From positions 1 through 54,745 of the forward strand of contig JACRKZ010000070.1 in assembly GCA_016235455.1 (NCBI GenBank): a stretch of 54,745 nt of DNA, given 5' to 3'. A model generated the notes under the pieces. That model was not told the origin of the DNA. It searched no databases and worked only from the letters and a program-made list of their open reading frames with translations. Below are positions 31,296 through 39,873 of the stretch, piece after piece. Made by a program: the position numbers and the translations under genes. How positions within the stretch are numbered: position 1 is the stretch's first letter; each line of letters starts with the position of its first letter. This stretch comes from Armatimonadota bacterium. Lineage in GTDB: Bacteria; Armatimonadota; UBA10988.

Positions 31296-32572
31296 ATGGT
31301 CGGCATCGTGTAGGGATCGCGGTAGGCGTAGGTCAGGCGCTTGGCGGCGTCGTCATCACCCACGATGGTCTCCTTGGCGGGATCCCAGGTGAGGGGCCGG
31401 CCCACGCGCATGGCGATGTTGCCCAGGTGGCAGACCGTGGCCGAGCGGTGGCCGATGGCCACGTCGCAGATGGGGTTCTTCCGCGACTTGATGCAGTTGA
31501 GCCAGTCGCCGTGGTGACTGGTGCTGGCGTAGAGCTTGACGTCGGCATCGGTCCAGGTGGTGGTGGCCAGTTCGGCCGGCGTCGTCTCGAGCTTGCCGCG
31601 GTTCACGAAGATCGTACCGTTCTCGCCGACGAAGGTGATGCCACCGCGGTTCTTGTTCCCGCAGCGCACGACCGTGCCGTCGGCATAGGTGTAGGTGACG
31701 TTCGATTCCTGGGGCACTTCCCAGGCCTGCCCGTCCTTGTAGGTGGGCGTGCCCTCGATCTTGACCGGGCCGCTGTCGTCCATGCCCAGCGCCCACTGCA
31801 CGATGTCGAGGTGGTGGGCGCCCCAATTGGTCATCTGACCGCCCGAGAAGGCCCAGAAGAAGCGGAAGTTGTAGTGCACGTGGCGCGGGTTGTAGGGCCT
31901 GAACGGCGCCGGGCCGACCCACATGTCGTAGTTGAGCTCGGCCGGCACCGGCGCGGCAGGCTCGTCCTTGCCGCCGTAGTTCACGCCCGGAATGCCGACC
32001 AGGATCTCTTTGATCTTGCCGATCTTCTTGTTGCGGATAAGCTCACAGGCCAGCCGGAACTTGGCATCCGAGCGCTGCTGACTGCCGGTCTGAACCACGC
32101 GGCCGTACTTGCGCGCGGCGTTGACCATGGCGCGACCTTCGGCCACCGTAAGCGTCAGCGGCTTCTCGCAGTAGACGTCCTTGCCGGCCATGCAGGCGTG
32201 GATGGTGGCCAGCGCGTGCCAGTGGTCGGGCGTGCTGATCAGCACGGCGTCCACGTCCTTGCGGTCGAGCAGCCGGCGGTAGTCCTGGTAGACTTCGGCC
32301 TTGCCCCCAGCCTTCTCCACCGCTGCCGCCCCGTCGCCCGCGCGCTTCAGGTCGACATCCGCCACGGCCACGATGTCCTTGAGGTGCGGACCCATGTTGC
32401 CGCGGCCCTGGCCGCCACAGCCGATGACCCCGAAGCGCAGCCGCTCCGAAGCCGGCGCGGTACCTGCCTGGCCAAAGGCAGCGCGAGTGCCCAAGGCACC
32501 GCTGGTGATGAGAGTCGGCCACGCGCTCAGGGCGGCGGCACGCTTGAGGAAGTCGCGACGTGTGGTCTCCAT
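31292..32572 (-). CDS. Gfo/Idh/MocA family oxidoreductase, Tat-exported
   Basis: NAD(P)-dependent sugar/inositol dehydrogenase-like protein of 426 residues. A twin-arginine signal starts the protein (TTRRDFLKRAAALSAW). The Rossmann motif is RFGVIGCGGQGRGNM, followed by DAVLISTPDHWHALATI and the family signature VYCEKPLTLTVAEGRAMV. A C-terminal alpha/beta domain includes GGQMTNWGAHHLDIVQWALG. Tat-exported members are abundant in Planctomycetes, Verrucomicrobia and Armatimonadota; substrates are mostly unknown. Divergent from the flagellar cluster. Confidence 0.92.
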   Translation of the reverse strand: METTRRDFLKRAAALSAWPTLITSGALGTRAAFGQAGTAPASERLRFGVIGCGGQGRGNMGPHLKDIVAVADVDLKRAGDGAAAVEKAGGKAEVYQDYRRLLDRKDVDAVLISTPDHWHALATIHACMAGKDVYCEKPLTLTVAEGRAMVNAARKYGRVVQTGSQQRSDAKFRLACELIRNKKIGKIKEILVGIPGVNYGGKDEPAAPVPAELNYDMWVGPAPFRPYNPRHVHYNFRFFWAFSGGQMTNWGAHHLDIVQWALGMDDSGPVKIEGTPTYKDGQAWEVPQESNVTYTYADGTVVRCGNKNRGGITFVGENGTIFVNRGKLETTPAELATTTWTDADVKLYASTSHHGDWLNCIKSRKNPICDVAIGHRSATVCHLGNIAMRVGRPLTWDPAKETIVGDDDAAKRLTYAYRDPYTMPTI

Positions 32573-32713
32573 CCGAACCTGCTCCCGTCGCTCAGGGTAC
32601 CCGATGCGACGTTACATAGACAACACCTGGACCGTTCAGATAGCCAAGAAAGGCTATGGCCGAACCAACCGCCGGCCCGGCATACTCATAATCTGAGAGG
32701 GACGACCAGATCC

Positions 32714-33163
32714 ATGAAGCGGTTCGAGTTCCCACTGGAGAGCGTGCTGCGGTTGCGCCGGTTCGCCGAGGCCGAAGCCCGGCAGGCGCTGACCGAGGCG
32801 CTGACGGCCCGCAACCAGGCCGAGGCCGAGCTGCTCCGCACGCGCGAGCAGTCGGCGCGCCAGATGCGGCAGCTCACCGACGAACTCCCGACTCTCGCCG
32901 CGACCGAAGTGGTGGCTATCTGGCAGGAACTCGACCACCTGGAAGAACTGGCCCTAAAGCAAGCGGCGCACCTGGCCGATTGTGAAGCTGAAGTGCAGCG
33001 GCGGACCGAAGCCTACATCGAAGCGCAGCAGGAGCGCAAACCCCTGGAGCGCCTCAAGGAAGAGATGCACCGCGAGTATCTTCACGAGCAGGATTTGGCC
33101 GAGCAGGCGTTCAACGACGAACTGGCTGTCATCGGTCACTCCCGGAAGGGAGGAGAGGCATGA
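32714..33163 (+). CDS. fliJ: Flagellar export chaperone FliJ
   Basis: A 149-residue, almost wholly coiled-coil protein beginning MKRFEFPLESVLRLRRFAEA, the typical FliJ start ('F.L..vL..R'). FliJ is the central stalk of the export ATPase FliI and escorts empty chaperones. The 141-nt region upstream contains a small hairpin (ATAGCC/GGCTAT, 32640-32657) but no clear promoter. fliI is not in the window. It overlaps the next gene by 4 nt. Confidence 0.9.
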   Translation: MKRFEFPLESVLRLRRFAEAEARQALTEALTARNQAEAELLRTREQSARQMRQLTDELPTLAATEVVAIWQELDHLEELALKQAAHLADCEAEVQRRTEAYIEAQQERKPLERLKEEMHREYLHEQDLAEQAFNDELAVIGHSRKGGEA

Positions 33164-36100
33164 TACCGCCGAGTCTGGGCCAGGCCATGGCCCGGATTGA
33201 GACCATCGAAGGGTTGCTGGACCGCTTGTCGGAAGCTACCCCCTCTAACCAGAGCGCGAACGGCACCTCGTTTGAGGCCATGCTGTCGGCGCAGCTCAAC
33301 GGCAGCACTGGCGCCACCGGCTCGGCCGCGGCCGCCGCGATGCAGTCGGCTGCGGCGCAAGGCACGGCTCTGGGACTGGGCGGCCAGAATGGCATGGCCC
33401 AGTCGGCTCTCTCCAAGGCACTCAGCGGTCTGGCCACGACCAGCGCGTCTGCCACCGGTGGCGATCTGGACCTGACTCCCGTGCCCGCCAACATCAAGCA
33501 GTTGGCCCTGGCCGCGGCGCAGCGCTACGGCGTCGACCCCGCCCTCGTGCTCTCGGTCATCAACACCGAATCCGACTTCAACCCCAACTGCACCTCGAGC
33601 GCGGGGGCCATGGGCCTCATGCAGCTCATGCCCGAGAACTGCACCGAGTATGCGGTCAGCAACCCGTACGACGCCGCCGAGAACATCGACGGCGGCGTGC
33701 GCCAGTTGCGCGACATGCTGACCAAGTACAACGGCGACGCGCGGCTGGCCTTGGCCGCCTACAACGCCGGGCCGACCGCGGTCAAGCGCTACGACGGCAT
33801 CCCGCCGTACAAAGAGACGCAGAACTACGTGCGGAAGGTGCTCGGCAGCCTGGCCTACTACCACGGCCAGGTGACTGGTCAGACCGTCGCACCGATGGCC
33901 GACGCCACGCTCGGCTCGAGCGCCACGCTGGCCGGCCTGGTGGGCACCGGCCTCAACGCCACGGGCGCCACGCCTGGCGTGTCGCCCCAACGCCGCATCG
34001 CCGCCGCCAGGCCTGAAGGCCAACCCGCCGCCGGCTCACCGGTCCCCGCCACCCCCATGGTGCCGCTCACGCCCATGGTGCAGACAACCCCCTTGCCGAC
34101 CACCGTTGCGCCGGTCACGACGCAGACTCCGGCGGGCAGCGCCACGGCGCCGCTCGGCCTCGGCGGCCTGACCACGCGCGCCGCCACGGCACCGCAGCCG
34201 CTGGCCACTGAGTCCGTCTCACTGCCGCCGTCGGCCAGTCAGGTGCAGCGAGCCGCTACGCCGGCCCCGGTCCAGCCCGAGTTGACGCCGCTGGCCGAAC
34301 CGACGCCCGGCAGCGCCGCGGCCCCCATGGCGCAGATGACGCCGATGGCGCCCGCGATGGCGATGCCCGCGCCGCCCCTGGCCTCGGAAACGAACGGATC
34401 GAACCTGCCTGCGCCAAGCGCGGCGGCCGCGTCGGTCATCACGCCGACGGCTTCCGCGGGCGGCGGCCAGACAGCCAGCACCAGTGACGCCTTCGCCACG
34501 GCCGTGACGGCCCCGGCCATGGTCCCGCTCGCCAGCGACGCGGCGCAGTCGCCGGCATGGTCCTCAGGCAGCGGGCAGCCCGCCGTGCGGTTCGTGGCCG
34601 ACGCGGGCTCGGCCACCGCGACGGCCGCCACCACGGCCGGAGCCACAGCCGACGCGGCCGCCACGGCGACGGCGAACGTCCCGGCGCCAACGCGGCTCCT
34701 CGATACAGCCGCCGACCAGCCGATTATGACCATGGATCTGGAGGTGGTCGGTGCGGCTCAGCCGCAGGCCCTGGGCCAGCCGCAGGCTCAGCCCGCCACC
34801 GTGGCCGACGACATGGCCCGCTGGCTGGCTGGCGGCGCGCAGCCAACGGCCACACCCGCGCCGACGGTGGCTCCTGCCGAGCCGTCGCCGAGCCAGGCCC
34901 AACCCATTCCCGTATCGCAGCCGCAGCCGCAGCCGCAGCCGGTGAGCATGGCGTCCGTTACGGTCGACACGGCGGTGCCCGGCGTACCGACCGCGCCGCC
35001 AGCGAGCGAGCTGTCGCCGTCCGCCGATCGGCCGGTGGAGGAAGCCCTCGACGCGAGCCAGCCGGCACGCCAGGCGGCCCCTCCGCGCCACGTCGAAGTC
35101 GGCCAGGCCGCGTCGTCGACGGCCGGCACGAGTGCGACGACCGTCCAGCCCACCCCATCTCGCACGAGCACGGCCACCGCAACGGCCGTGCCGTCGGACC
35201 CGGCGCCGGCGCCGGAGAGCATGACGGCGCACGTGGCGGAGACCTTTGGCGCTCGGGCCAGCGCCTCCGGGGCCATGCCGACCGGCGAGTTGGTGGGGCG
35301 CGTCGCGCGTCACCTGGCGCCCACGGCGACGACGCCCGCCGGACAGAGCGCCGAGGCCACGCTGGCCCAGATCGCCCAGACCGTCAGCGGCGTGGTGCGC
35401 GAGGTGCAGACCTTGCCGACCGACGAGCAGCCGGCTGAGGCCGAAGACGCCCAAGCGTCGGCGCGCACCGAGCAGGCCAGCCGGCCGCGGGCGCTTGCGC
35501 CCGACGTGCTGGCCGAGCGGCAGCGGCCCAGTGCCGCCGCCGAGCAGGCGTTGGCCACCAACGCGCCGGTGACCGCGGCGGTTGCCGCGGCGCAGCCGGG
35601 CAGCACCGGCGGCCAGTCGAGCCACAGCGGTCAGCGTCAGGTGAGCGCCGAGCCCACTCGCGCCGTGAGCGCGACGGATGGCACCAACGTGCCCACCTTC
35701 TCGCTGGCCGAGGCCTCGCGCACGGCGGCTCCGGCACAGGTCACGCAGGGCGGGACGGAAGTCGCCGCGCGCGACCTGAGCGACATGACCGCGCAGTTGG
35801 CCGGTCGCGCCAAGCTGGTCCGCACGCCGGGCCATGACGAGTTCACCGTCCGGCTCGAACTGCCCGAAGTGGGCCAGGTGGCCGTGCGCATCGTCCGCGA
35901 TGGCGGCGGCGTGTCGGTCAACCTGCAGACCGGCAGCGACAGCCTGCGCCGGGCCCTCCAGGACCAGATGCCGCACCTGGAGTCGGCGCTGCGCGAGCAG
36001 GGCGTGCAGATGAGCAGTTTCTCCGCGGGCGACCGCGGTGACCAGCGCCAGGACGCCTACCAGGCGTGGTTCGGCCAGCAGGCCGGCCAGGGCCAGCAGC

Positions 36101-36252
36101 AGCGGCGTGGCGAAGCGATGTACCAGCCCGGCACCAACGCCGGTGTGAACGTCGAGCCGACGGTGGACGCCGTGGGCCCGGCACAGTCGGTCGGCGGACA
36201 GCCGGTCCGCGACGATCTTGGTTCCGACCGCGGCTTCAGCCGCTGGGCGTAA
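33160..36252 (+). CDS. fliK: Lytic transglycosylase-FliK fusion (hook-length control)
   Basis: A single uninterrupted 1030-residue frame joining two functions. Residues ~110-225 are an SLT lytic transglycosylase domain: PALVLSVINTESDFNP with catalytic E137, GAMGLMQLMP (149-158), LALAAYNAGPTAVKRYDG. Residues ~230-870 are a very long Pro/Ala/Thr-rich low-complexity region. Residues ~878-960 match the FliK C-terminal Flg_hook domain (FTVRLELPEVGQVAVRIVRD, LRRALQDQMPHLESALREQG). FliK is the secreted ruler that switches export specificity; the SLT domain would cut peptidoglycan. The N-terminal 100 residues are FliK/FlgJ-like polar sequence with no Sec signal, as for export through the flagellum itself. 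The next gene is flgD, as in normal fliK contexts. Confidence 0.88.
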   Translation: MIPPSLGQAMARIETIEGLLDRLSEATPSNQSANGTSFEAMLSAQLNGSTGATGSAAAAAMQSAAAQGTALGLGGQNGMAQSALSKALSGLATTSASATGGDLDLTPVPANIKQLALAAAQRYGVDPALVLSVINTESDFNPNCTSSAGAMGLMQLMPENCTEYAVSNPYDAAENIDGGVRQLRDMLTKYNGDARLALAAYNAGPTAVKRYDGIPPYKETQNYVRKVLGSLAYYHGQVTGQTVAPMADATLGSSATLAGLVGTGLNATGATPGVSPQRRIAAARPEGQPAAGSPVPATPMVPLTPMVQTTPLPTTVAPVTTQTPAGSATAPLGLGGLTTRAATAPQPLATESVSLPPSASQVQRAATPAPVQPELTPLAEPTPGSAAAPMAQMTPMAPAMAMPAPPLASETNGSNLPAPSAAAASVITPTASAGGGQTASTSDAFATAVTAPAMVPLASDAAQSPAWSSGSGQPAVRFVADAGSATATAATTAGATADAAATATANVPAPTRLLDTAADQPIMTMDLEVVGAAQPQALGQPQAQPATVADDMARWLAGGAQPTATPAPTVAPAEPSPSQAQPIPVSQPQPQPQPVSMASVTVDTAVPGVPTAPPASELSPSADRPVEEALDASQPARQAAPPRHVEVGQAASSTAGTSATTVQPTPSRTSTATATAVPSDPAPAPESMTAHVAETFGARASASGAMPTGELVGRVARHLAPTATTPAGQSAEATLAQIAQTVSGVVREVQTLPTDEQPAEAEDAQASARTEQASRPRALAPDVLAERQRPSAAAEQALATNAPVTAAVAAAQPGSTGGQSSHSGQRQVSAEPTRAVSATDGTNVPTFSLAEASRTAAPAQVTQGGTEVAARDLSDMTAQLAGRAKLVRTPGHDEFTVRLELPEVGQVAVRIVRDGGGVSVNLQTGSDSLRRALQDQMPHLESALREQGVQMSSFSAGDRGDQRQDAYQAWFGQQAGQGQQQRRGEAMYQPGTNAGVNVEPTVDAVGPAQSVGGQPVRDDLGSDRGFSRWA

Positions 36253-36269
36253 CGGAAAGGAGCAGAACC

Positions 36270-36671
36270 ATGGCGAGCATCAGCAGCGTCACCAACTATG
36301 ACCCCAGTCTGGGGCGAACCGGCGGCACGGCGAAGAAGGATCTGGACTCGGACACCTTCTTGCAGCTGCTTGTCGCGCAGCTGCGGTACCAGGACCCCAT
36401 GTCGGGGATGGACCAGCAGGCCTTCATGCAGCAGTTGTCCACCATGTCGAGCATGCAGCAGCAGCAGAGCATCAACGCCAATCTGTCGGACATGGTCAAG
36501 CAGAACCAGGTCACCCAAGCAACAGGCATGATTGGCCGTACAGTTAAGGGCACAGTGGACGATAAGGAGATAGAAGGGAAGGTCACCGCGGTGACCATCT
36601 CCAGCGACAAGGTAATGCTGAAGGTGGGCACGGACAGCGTGCCCTACAGCTCGGTCTATGAGGTAACCTAG
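36270..36671 (+). CDS. flgD: Flagellar hook cap FlgD (short form)
   Basis: A 133-residue hook-capping scaffold. The conserved N-terminal signature is clear (DSDTFLQLLVAQLRYQDPMS, then MDQQAFMQQLSTMSSMQQ), followed by a short SH3/tudor-like stretch ending VPYSSVYEVT. It lacks the larger FnIII/FlgD-type C-terminal domain of enterobacterial FlgD, like the short Bacillus form. Ribosome site GGAAAGGAG upstream. Confidence 0.92.
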   Translation: MASISSVTNYDPSLGRTGGTAKKDLDSDTFLQLLVAQLRYQDPMSGMDQQAFMQQLSTMSSMQQQQSINANLSDMVKQNQVTQATGMIGRTVKGTVDDKEIEGKVTAVTISSDKVMLKVGTDSVPYSSVYEVT

Positions 36672-36697
36672 CGCTCGGACAGCATGGAGCCACCGGG

Positions 36698-37087
36698 ATG
36701 CGACTGGACAGGATAGACAAAGCCGGAGCCATTGCCGGCGCGACCGAGGCGCAAGCACCCCGCAAGACGGGTGCGGTCGCCTTTGAGGAAGCGCTGCGCA
36801 AGGCGACCGGCAGCGAGTCGACCACAGCCGCCCCAGGCCTCGATTTCTCCAAGCACGCCTTGCAGCGGCTGGAGCAGCGGGGCATCAAGCTCGATGACCA
36901 GTTGATGGAGCGCTTGACCGGCGCGGTGGACCGCGCCGCGACGAAGGGCTCGCGCACAACGCTGGTGCTGGTCGACCAGACCGCCTTCGTGGTTGGTGTC
37001 CCCAACCGCACGGTGGTGACGGTCGCCGACCAGGAGAACCTGCGCGAGAAGGTCTTCACCAACATCGACAGCATGGTCATCGCCTGA
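36698..37087 (+). CDS. Flagellar operon protein of the TIGR02530 type
   Basis: A 129-residue protein of a conserved family regularly found between flgD and flgE in Firmicutes and others. Signature: LDFSKHALQRLEQRGIKLDD, then TTLVLVDQTAFVVGVPNRTV and NLREKVFTNIDSMVI at the end. No biochemical role is established; its position suggests a hook assembly factor. Confidence 0.9.
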   Translation: MRLDRIDKAGAIAGATEAQAPRKTGAVAFEEALRKATGSESTTAAPGLDFSKHALQRLEQRGIKLDDQLMERLTGAVDRAATKGSRTTLVLVDQTAFVVGVPNRTVVTVADQENLREKVFTNIDSMVIA

Positions 37088-37146
37088 GGCGGGACCGAGC
37101 AACGCAGGCGCCCTGACGGGCGCGTCGGAACACAGTGATCAGCACT

Positions 37147-37222
37147 GGGGCTGGCCCTCTCGGAGGAAGCCCCCTCTGGCAACGCGGACCATGAGGTCCG
37201 TGGGTGGGAGTTCGTCCCATCC
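37147..37222 (+). promoter_or_regulatory. Three consecutive hairpins in the flgE leader
   Basis: Within the 151-nt gap before flgE: stem A GGGGCT/AGCCCC (37147-37152/37168-37173) enclosing CCTC/GAGG; stem B CGGACC/GGTCCG (37185-37190/37195-37200) with an ATGA loop; stem C GGGTGGGA/TCCCATCC (37202-37209/37215-37222, one G-U). Stem C ends a few bases before the flgE ribosome site (CGGGAGG). A further stem GCGCCC/GGGCGC lies at 37108-37123. No known riboswitch family fits; a translational control element is plausible. Confidence 0.45.
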
Positions 37223-37238
37223 GAAACGGGAGGCAACC

Positions 37239-38483
37239 ATGAGCCGGTTGTTTTCGACGGCCATCTCGAGCATGCAGACCCACTCCTTGGGCATCGACGT
37301 GGCAGGCAACAACATCGCCAACCTGAACACCACGGGCTACAAGGGTGTGCGCGCCACCTTCGAAACACTCTTCAGCCAGACACTGCGCCAGGCGCAAGCC
37401 CCGCAGAACGGCCTGGCCGGCAACGATCCCATGCAGGTGGGTGCCGGCGTGGGTCTGGCCAACACCATGACCAGCTTCGCCCGCGGCAGCCTGGAGCACA
37501 CGGGCGAGAACCTCGACCTGGCCATCGCCGGCCGTGGTTTCTTCGTTCTCTCCGGCCCCGGCGGCGAAGAGGCCTACACGCGTGACGGCGCCATGACGCT
37601 GGACGCCAACGGCCAGTTGACGCACGCCAGCTCCGGCCTGTCGGTGCAAGGCTTGTTGGCCGACCCGGCCACCAACCTGATCCCGGCCAACGCGCTGCCC
37701 ACCAACATCGTCATCCCGCCGGGCCTGACGCTGAACGCGCAGGGCACCGAGACGGTCAACATCGCGGGCAACCTCAACGCCAGCGCGGCTGTCGGCGATT
37801 CGACCGACATGCAGTACCGGTACTACGACAGCCTGGGCGTGGCGCATGTCATGACCGTCAGCTTCACCAAGACCGGCGCGGGTGCCTGGGGCTTCAGCGG
37901 CTATATCGATGTGCCGGCCAACAACGTGGGCAGCGGCACCCTGACCTTCTCTGCCACCGGCGATGTCAGCGCGGTGACGGGCAACACGTTCACCGTCACC
38001 TCGGCCAGCACGGGTGTCACCGCGGGCGCCACCGCTCCGCAGTCCATCCTGGCCAACCTGCAGCAGATGACGCAGTTCTCCTCCACGGCCGAGGTGCAGG
38101 CGACCAACCAGGACGGCTTCCCCCCGGGCGCGCTGAACGACGTCACCATCGACACGTCGGGCAACATCCAGGCGGTGTTCTCCAACGGCCAGTCGCGCCT
38201 CATCGCGCGCATGGCCGTGGCCAACTTCGCCAACCTCAACGGCCTGGTGCGGTCGGGCGACAACCTGTTCATCCAGTCGTCCAACACCGGTTCGCCGCAG
38301 ATCGTCAGCGCCGGCAGCGGCGGCACGGGTCAGATCCAGTCGCAGGCGTTGGAGCGCTCCAACGTGGACCTGGCCAGCGAACTGACCACGCTGCTCGTGC
38401 TGCAGCGCGGCTACTCGGCCGCCACGCGCATGGTGTCCACCGCGGACGACATGCTGCAGGAGGCGCTCAACCTCAAGCGCTAA
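37239..38483 (+). CDS. flgE: Flagellar hook protein FlgE
   Basis: Hook subunit of 414 residues. The N-terminal D0 helix carries the rod/hook signature (NNIANLNTTGYKGVRATFET), the central D1/D2 domains have LEHTGENLDLAIAGRGFFVL, and the C-terminal D0 helix ends SNVDLASELTTLLVLQRGYSAATRMVSTADDMLQEALNLK (all typical). Start ATG 37239 has GGGAGG 5 nt upstream; the open frame upstream is ignored. Hook protein is needed in large amounts; strong hairpins flank the gene on both sides. Confidence 0.95.
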   Translation: MSRLFSTAISSMQTHSLGIDVAGNNIANLNTTGYKGVRATFETLFSQTLRQAQAPQNGLAGNDPMQVGAGVGLANTMTSFARGSLEHTGENLDLAIAGRGFFVLSGPGGEEAYTRDGAMTLDANGQLTHASSGLSVQGLLADPATNLIPANALPTNIVIPPGLTLNAQGTETVNIAGNLNASAAVGDSTDMQYRYYDSLGVAHVMTVSFTKTGAGAWGFSGYIDVPANNVGSGTLTFSATGDVSAVTGNTFTVTSASTGVTAGATAPQSILANLQQMTQFSSTAEVQATNQDGFPPGALNDVTIDTSGNIQAVFSNGQSRLIARMAVANFANLNGLVRSGDNLFIQSSNTGSPQIVSAGSGGTGQIQSQALERSNVDLASELTTLLVLQRGYSAATRMVSTADDMLQEALNLKR

Positions 38484-38502
38484 GCCGCTAGATCTCGCTG
38501 AC

Positions 38503-38568
38503 GGCTGGCCCGCGGGCCAGCCGCGGCGGCCCAGCTTCCCGGCGCGGGGTCTAGGACCGCGCCGGGAG
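38503..38568 (+). terminator. Two very stable hairpins between flgE and flbD
   Basis: First, a perfect 20-nt palindrome (38503-38522; arms GGCTGGCCCG/CGGGCCAGCC). Second, a 10-bp perfect stem CCCGGCGCGG/CCGCGCCGGG (38538-38547/38557-38566), extended by a U-A and a U-G pair, with a 9-nt loop. No U-run. They may attenuate transcription into the downstream export genes or stabilise the flgE message. Confidence 0.6.
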
Positions 38569-38590
38569 GCCCCTACGGGGAGGATGCCCA

Positions 38591-38839
38591 ATGGTCAAGG
38601 TACGCCGGCTCGACGGCTCGCGGTTCGTGCTCAATGCCGAACTCATCGAGACCCTGGAAGCCACGCCCGATACGGTGCTGCGCCTGACCAATGGCAAGGT
38701 CTATGTGGTCAAGGAGGGCGTCGACGAGGTGCTGGCCAGCGTCATCGCCTACAAGCGAGCGATGTTCACCCACCTGTTTGGCAACCCCGCCGAAGGCCCC
38801 GAGTGGCCGCCGGCGGATCCGGCCGCCGCGGAGTCGTGA
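38591..38839 (+). CDS. flbD: FlbD-family flagellar protein
   Basis: An 82-residue protein starting MVKVRRLDGSRFVLNAELIE, with KVYVVKEGVDEVLASVIAYK, the FlbD (YlzI/SwrD) family pattern. In Bacillus SwrD raises flagellar motor power, and it sits between flgE and motA/fliL in many genomes, as here. Good ribosome site (GGGGAGG). Ends TGATG, overlapping the next start by one base. Confidence 0.92.
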   Translation: MVKVRRLDGSRFVLNAELIETLEATPDTVLRLTNGKVYVVKEGVDEVLASVIAYKRAMFTHLFGNPAEGPEWPPADPAAAES

Positions 38840-39873
38840 TGCACACCATGCGCACAACCAGGTACTGGCTCGCGGCCCAGCTGACGCTGCTCGCCGCCGG
38901 CGCTGGCTTGGCGCTCGCACCCGAACCCGAGCAGGTGGCCGACCGCTTGCGTTTGCTCTGCGCCAGCCAGTCGCATCTCCTGGTCAGGCAGGCCGGTTCC
39001 TCGCCGCGTGGCCGCGCCATTCCGCTGGTCGTGGCATCGACGACGCCCAACGAACTGGCGGGCCAACTGCGCCTGCTCGTGCTCGCCCGCCAGCATGGCG
39101 ATGAGCCAGTACCCGCGCAGTCCGCCCTGCTGTGGCTCTCCGAGCAAGGCCAGCAGACGGCGGCGTTCCGACGCGTGGCGGTGATCCTGGTGCCGACCCT
39201 CAACGTCGATGGCGCGGTGCGCGGCACCCGCGAAAACGCGGCCGGGGTGGACCTCAACCGCGACTGGGTCGACCAGTCGCAGCCCGAGACCCAACTGGCG
39301 CTGCGCATCGCCGAGCGCTACCAGCCGCACGCCGTGGTCGACCTGCACACCTTTGCCGGCCGCACTCACGATGACGGCACCCGCGCCGATGCCGACTGGG
39401 TGGAATGCCACCGCACCGGCTCGGCGGAGCTGGACCGGCTCTCCTATGACCTTGGCAACGACCTGGTCGGCGAGTTGCGCGGACTGGGTGAGAACCTGGA
39501 CCTGCTGCAGAGCAGTGACGCCACGCGTCTGGCACATCGCTACTTCGCCGAGCGGCTGCACATGCTGTCCTGGCTGTTCGAGGTCGGCGACCACCGCACA
39601 GACCCCGAAGCCGTGCTGTTGTCTCGCTTGGTAACCATGCTCAGTGACCGCTACGACGACCTCAAGCCGCGCCTGGACGCGATGCGAGGCCTGCGCACCT
39701 GGCACCAGGCCGAGCCCCTGGTCGCGGTGGACGCGCCGGCCGCCGCGCCCTTGCCGGCGGCACCCCGGCCGCGCCGGCCGGCCGCCTTGCTGGGCTGGTA
39801 TGCCGCCGGCCTGGGCTTGCTGCTGGCCGCGCGTGGACGCATTGATGCCGAAGGTGACGATGATGTCAGCTGA
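38839..39873 (+). CDS. M14-type zinc carboxypeptidase in the flagellar operon
   Basis: A 344-residue protein with an N-terminal hydrophobic export helix (WLAAQLTLLAAGAGLAL) and a C-terminal membrane helix (ALLGWYAAGLGLLLAARG), so it probably faces the periplasm. Zinc and catalytic residues of family M14 are all visible: H86-G-D-E89, NVDG then DLNRDW, H170 in VVDLHTF, and the general-base E248 in WLFEVGD. M14 enzymes include peptidoglycan carboxypeptidases (Csd4/Pgp1 type) as well as protein carboxypeptidases. It is not a usual flagellar gene, yet it is coupled to flbD (1-nt overlap) and to the motA-like gene (14-nt overlap). Confidence 0.88.
   Translation: MHTMRTTRYWLAAQLTLLAAGAGLALAPEPEQVADRLRLLCASQSHLLVRQAGSSPRGRAIPLVVASTTPNELAGQLRLLVLARQHGDEPVPAQSALLWLSEQGQQTAAFRRVAVILVPTLNVDGAVRGTRENAAGVDLNRDWVDQSQPETQLALRIAERYQPHAVVDLHTFAGRTHDDGTRADADWVECHRTGSAELDRLSYDLGNDLVGELRGLGENLDLLQSSDATRLAHRYFAERLHMLSWLFEVGDHRTDPEAVLLSRLVTMLSDRYDDLKPRLDAMRGLRTWHQAEPLVAVDAPAAAPLPAAPRPRRPAALLGWYAAGLGLLLAARGRIDAEGDDDVS

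Noticed and set aside
33850..35800. Low-complexity Pro/Ala/Thr repeats as a DNA repeat array or CRISPR-like element
   Set aside because: No repeated DNA unit of constant length; it is the disordered linker of the SLT-FliK protein.
37147..37222. Resemblance of the flgE leader to a SAM-I riboswitch (CTGGCCC, GAAGCCC, GGCAAC pieces)
   Set aside because: The later core (GGTGCTAATTCC region) and the P1 closing stem are absent, and flgE is not a methionine-related gene.
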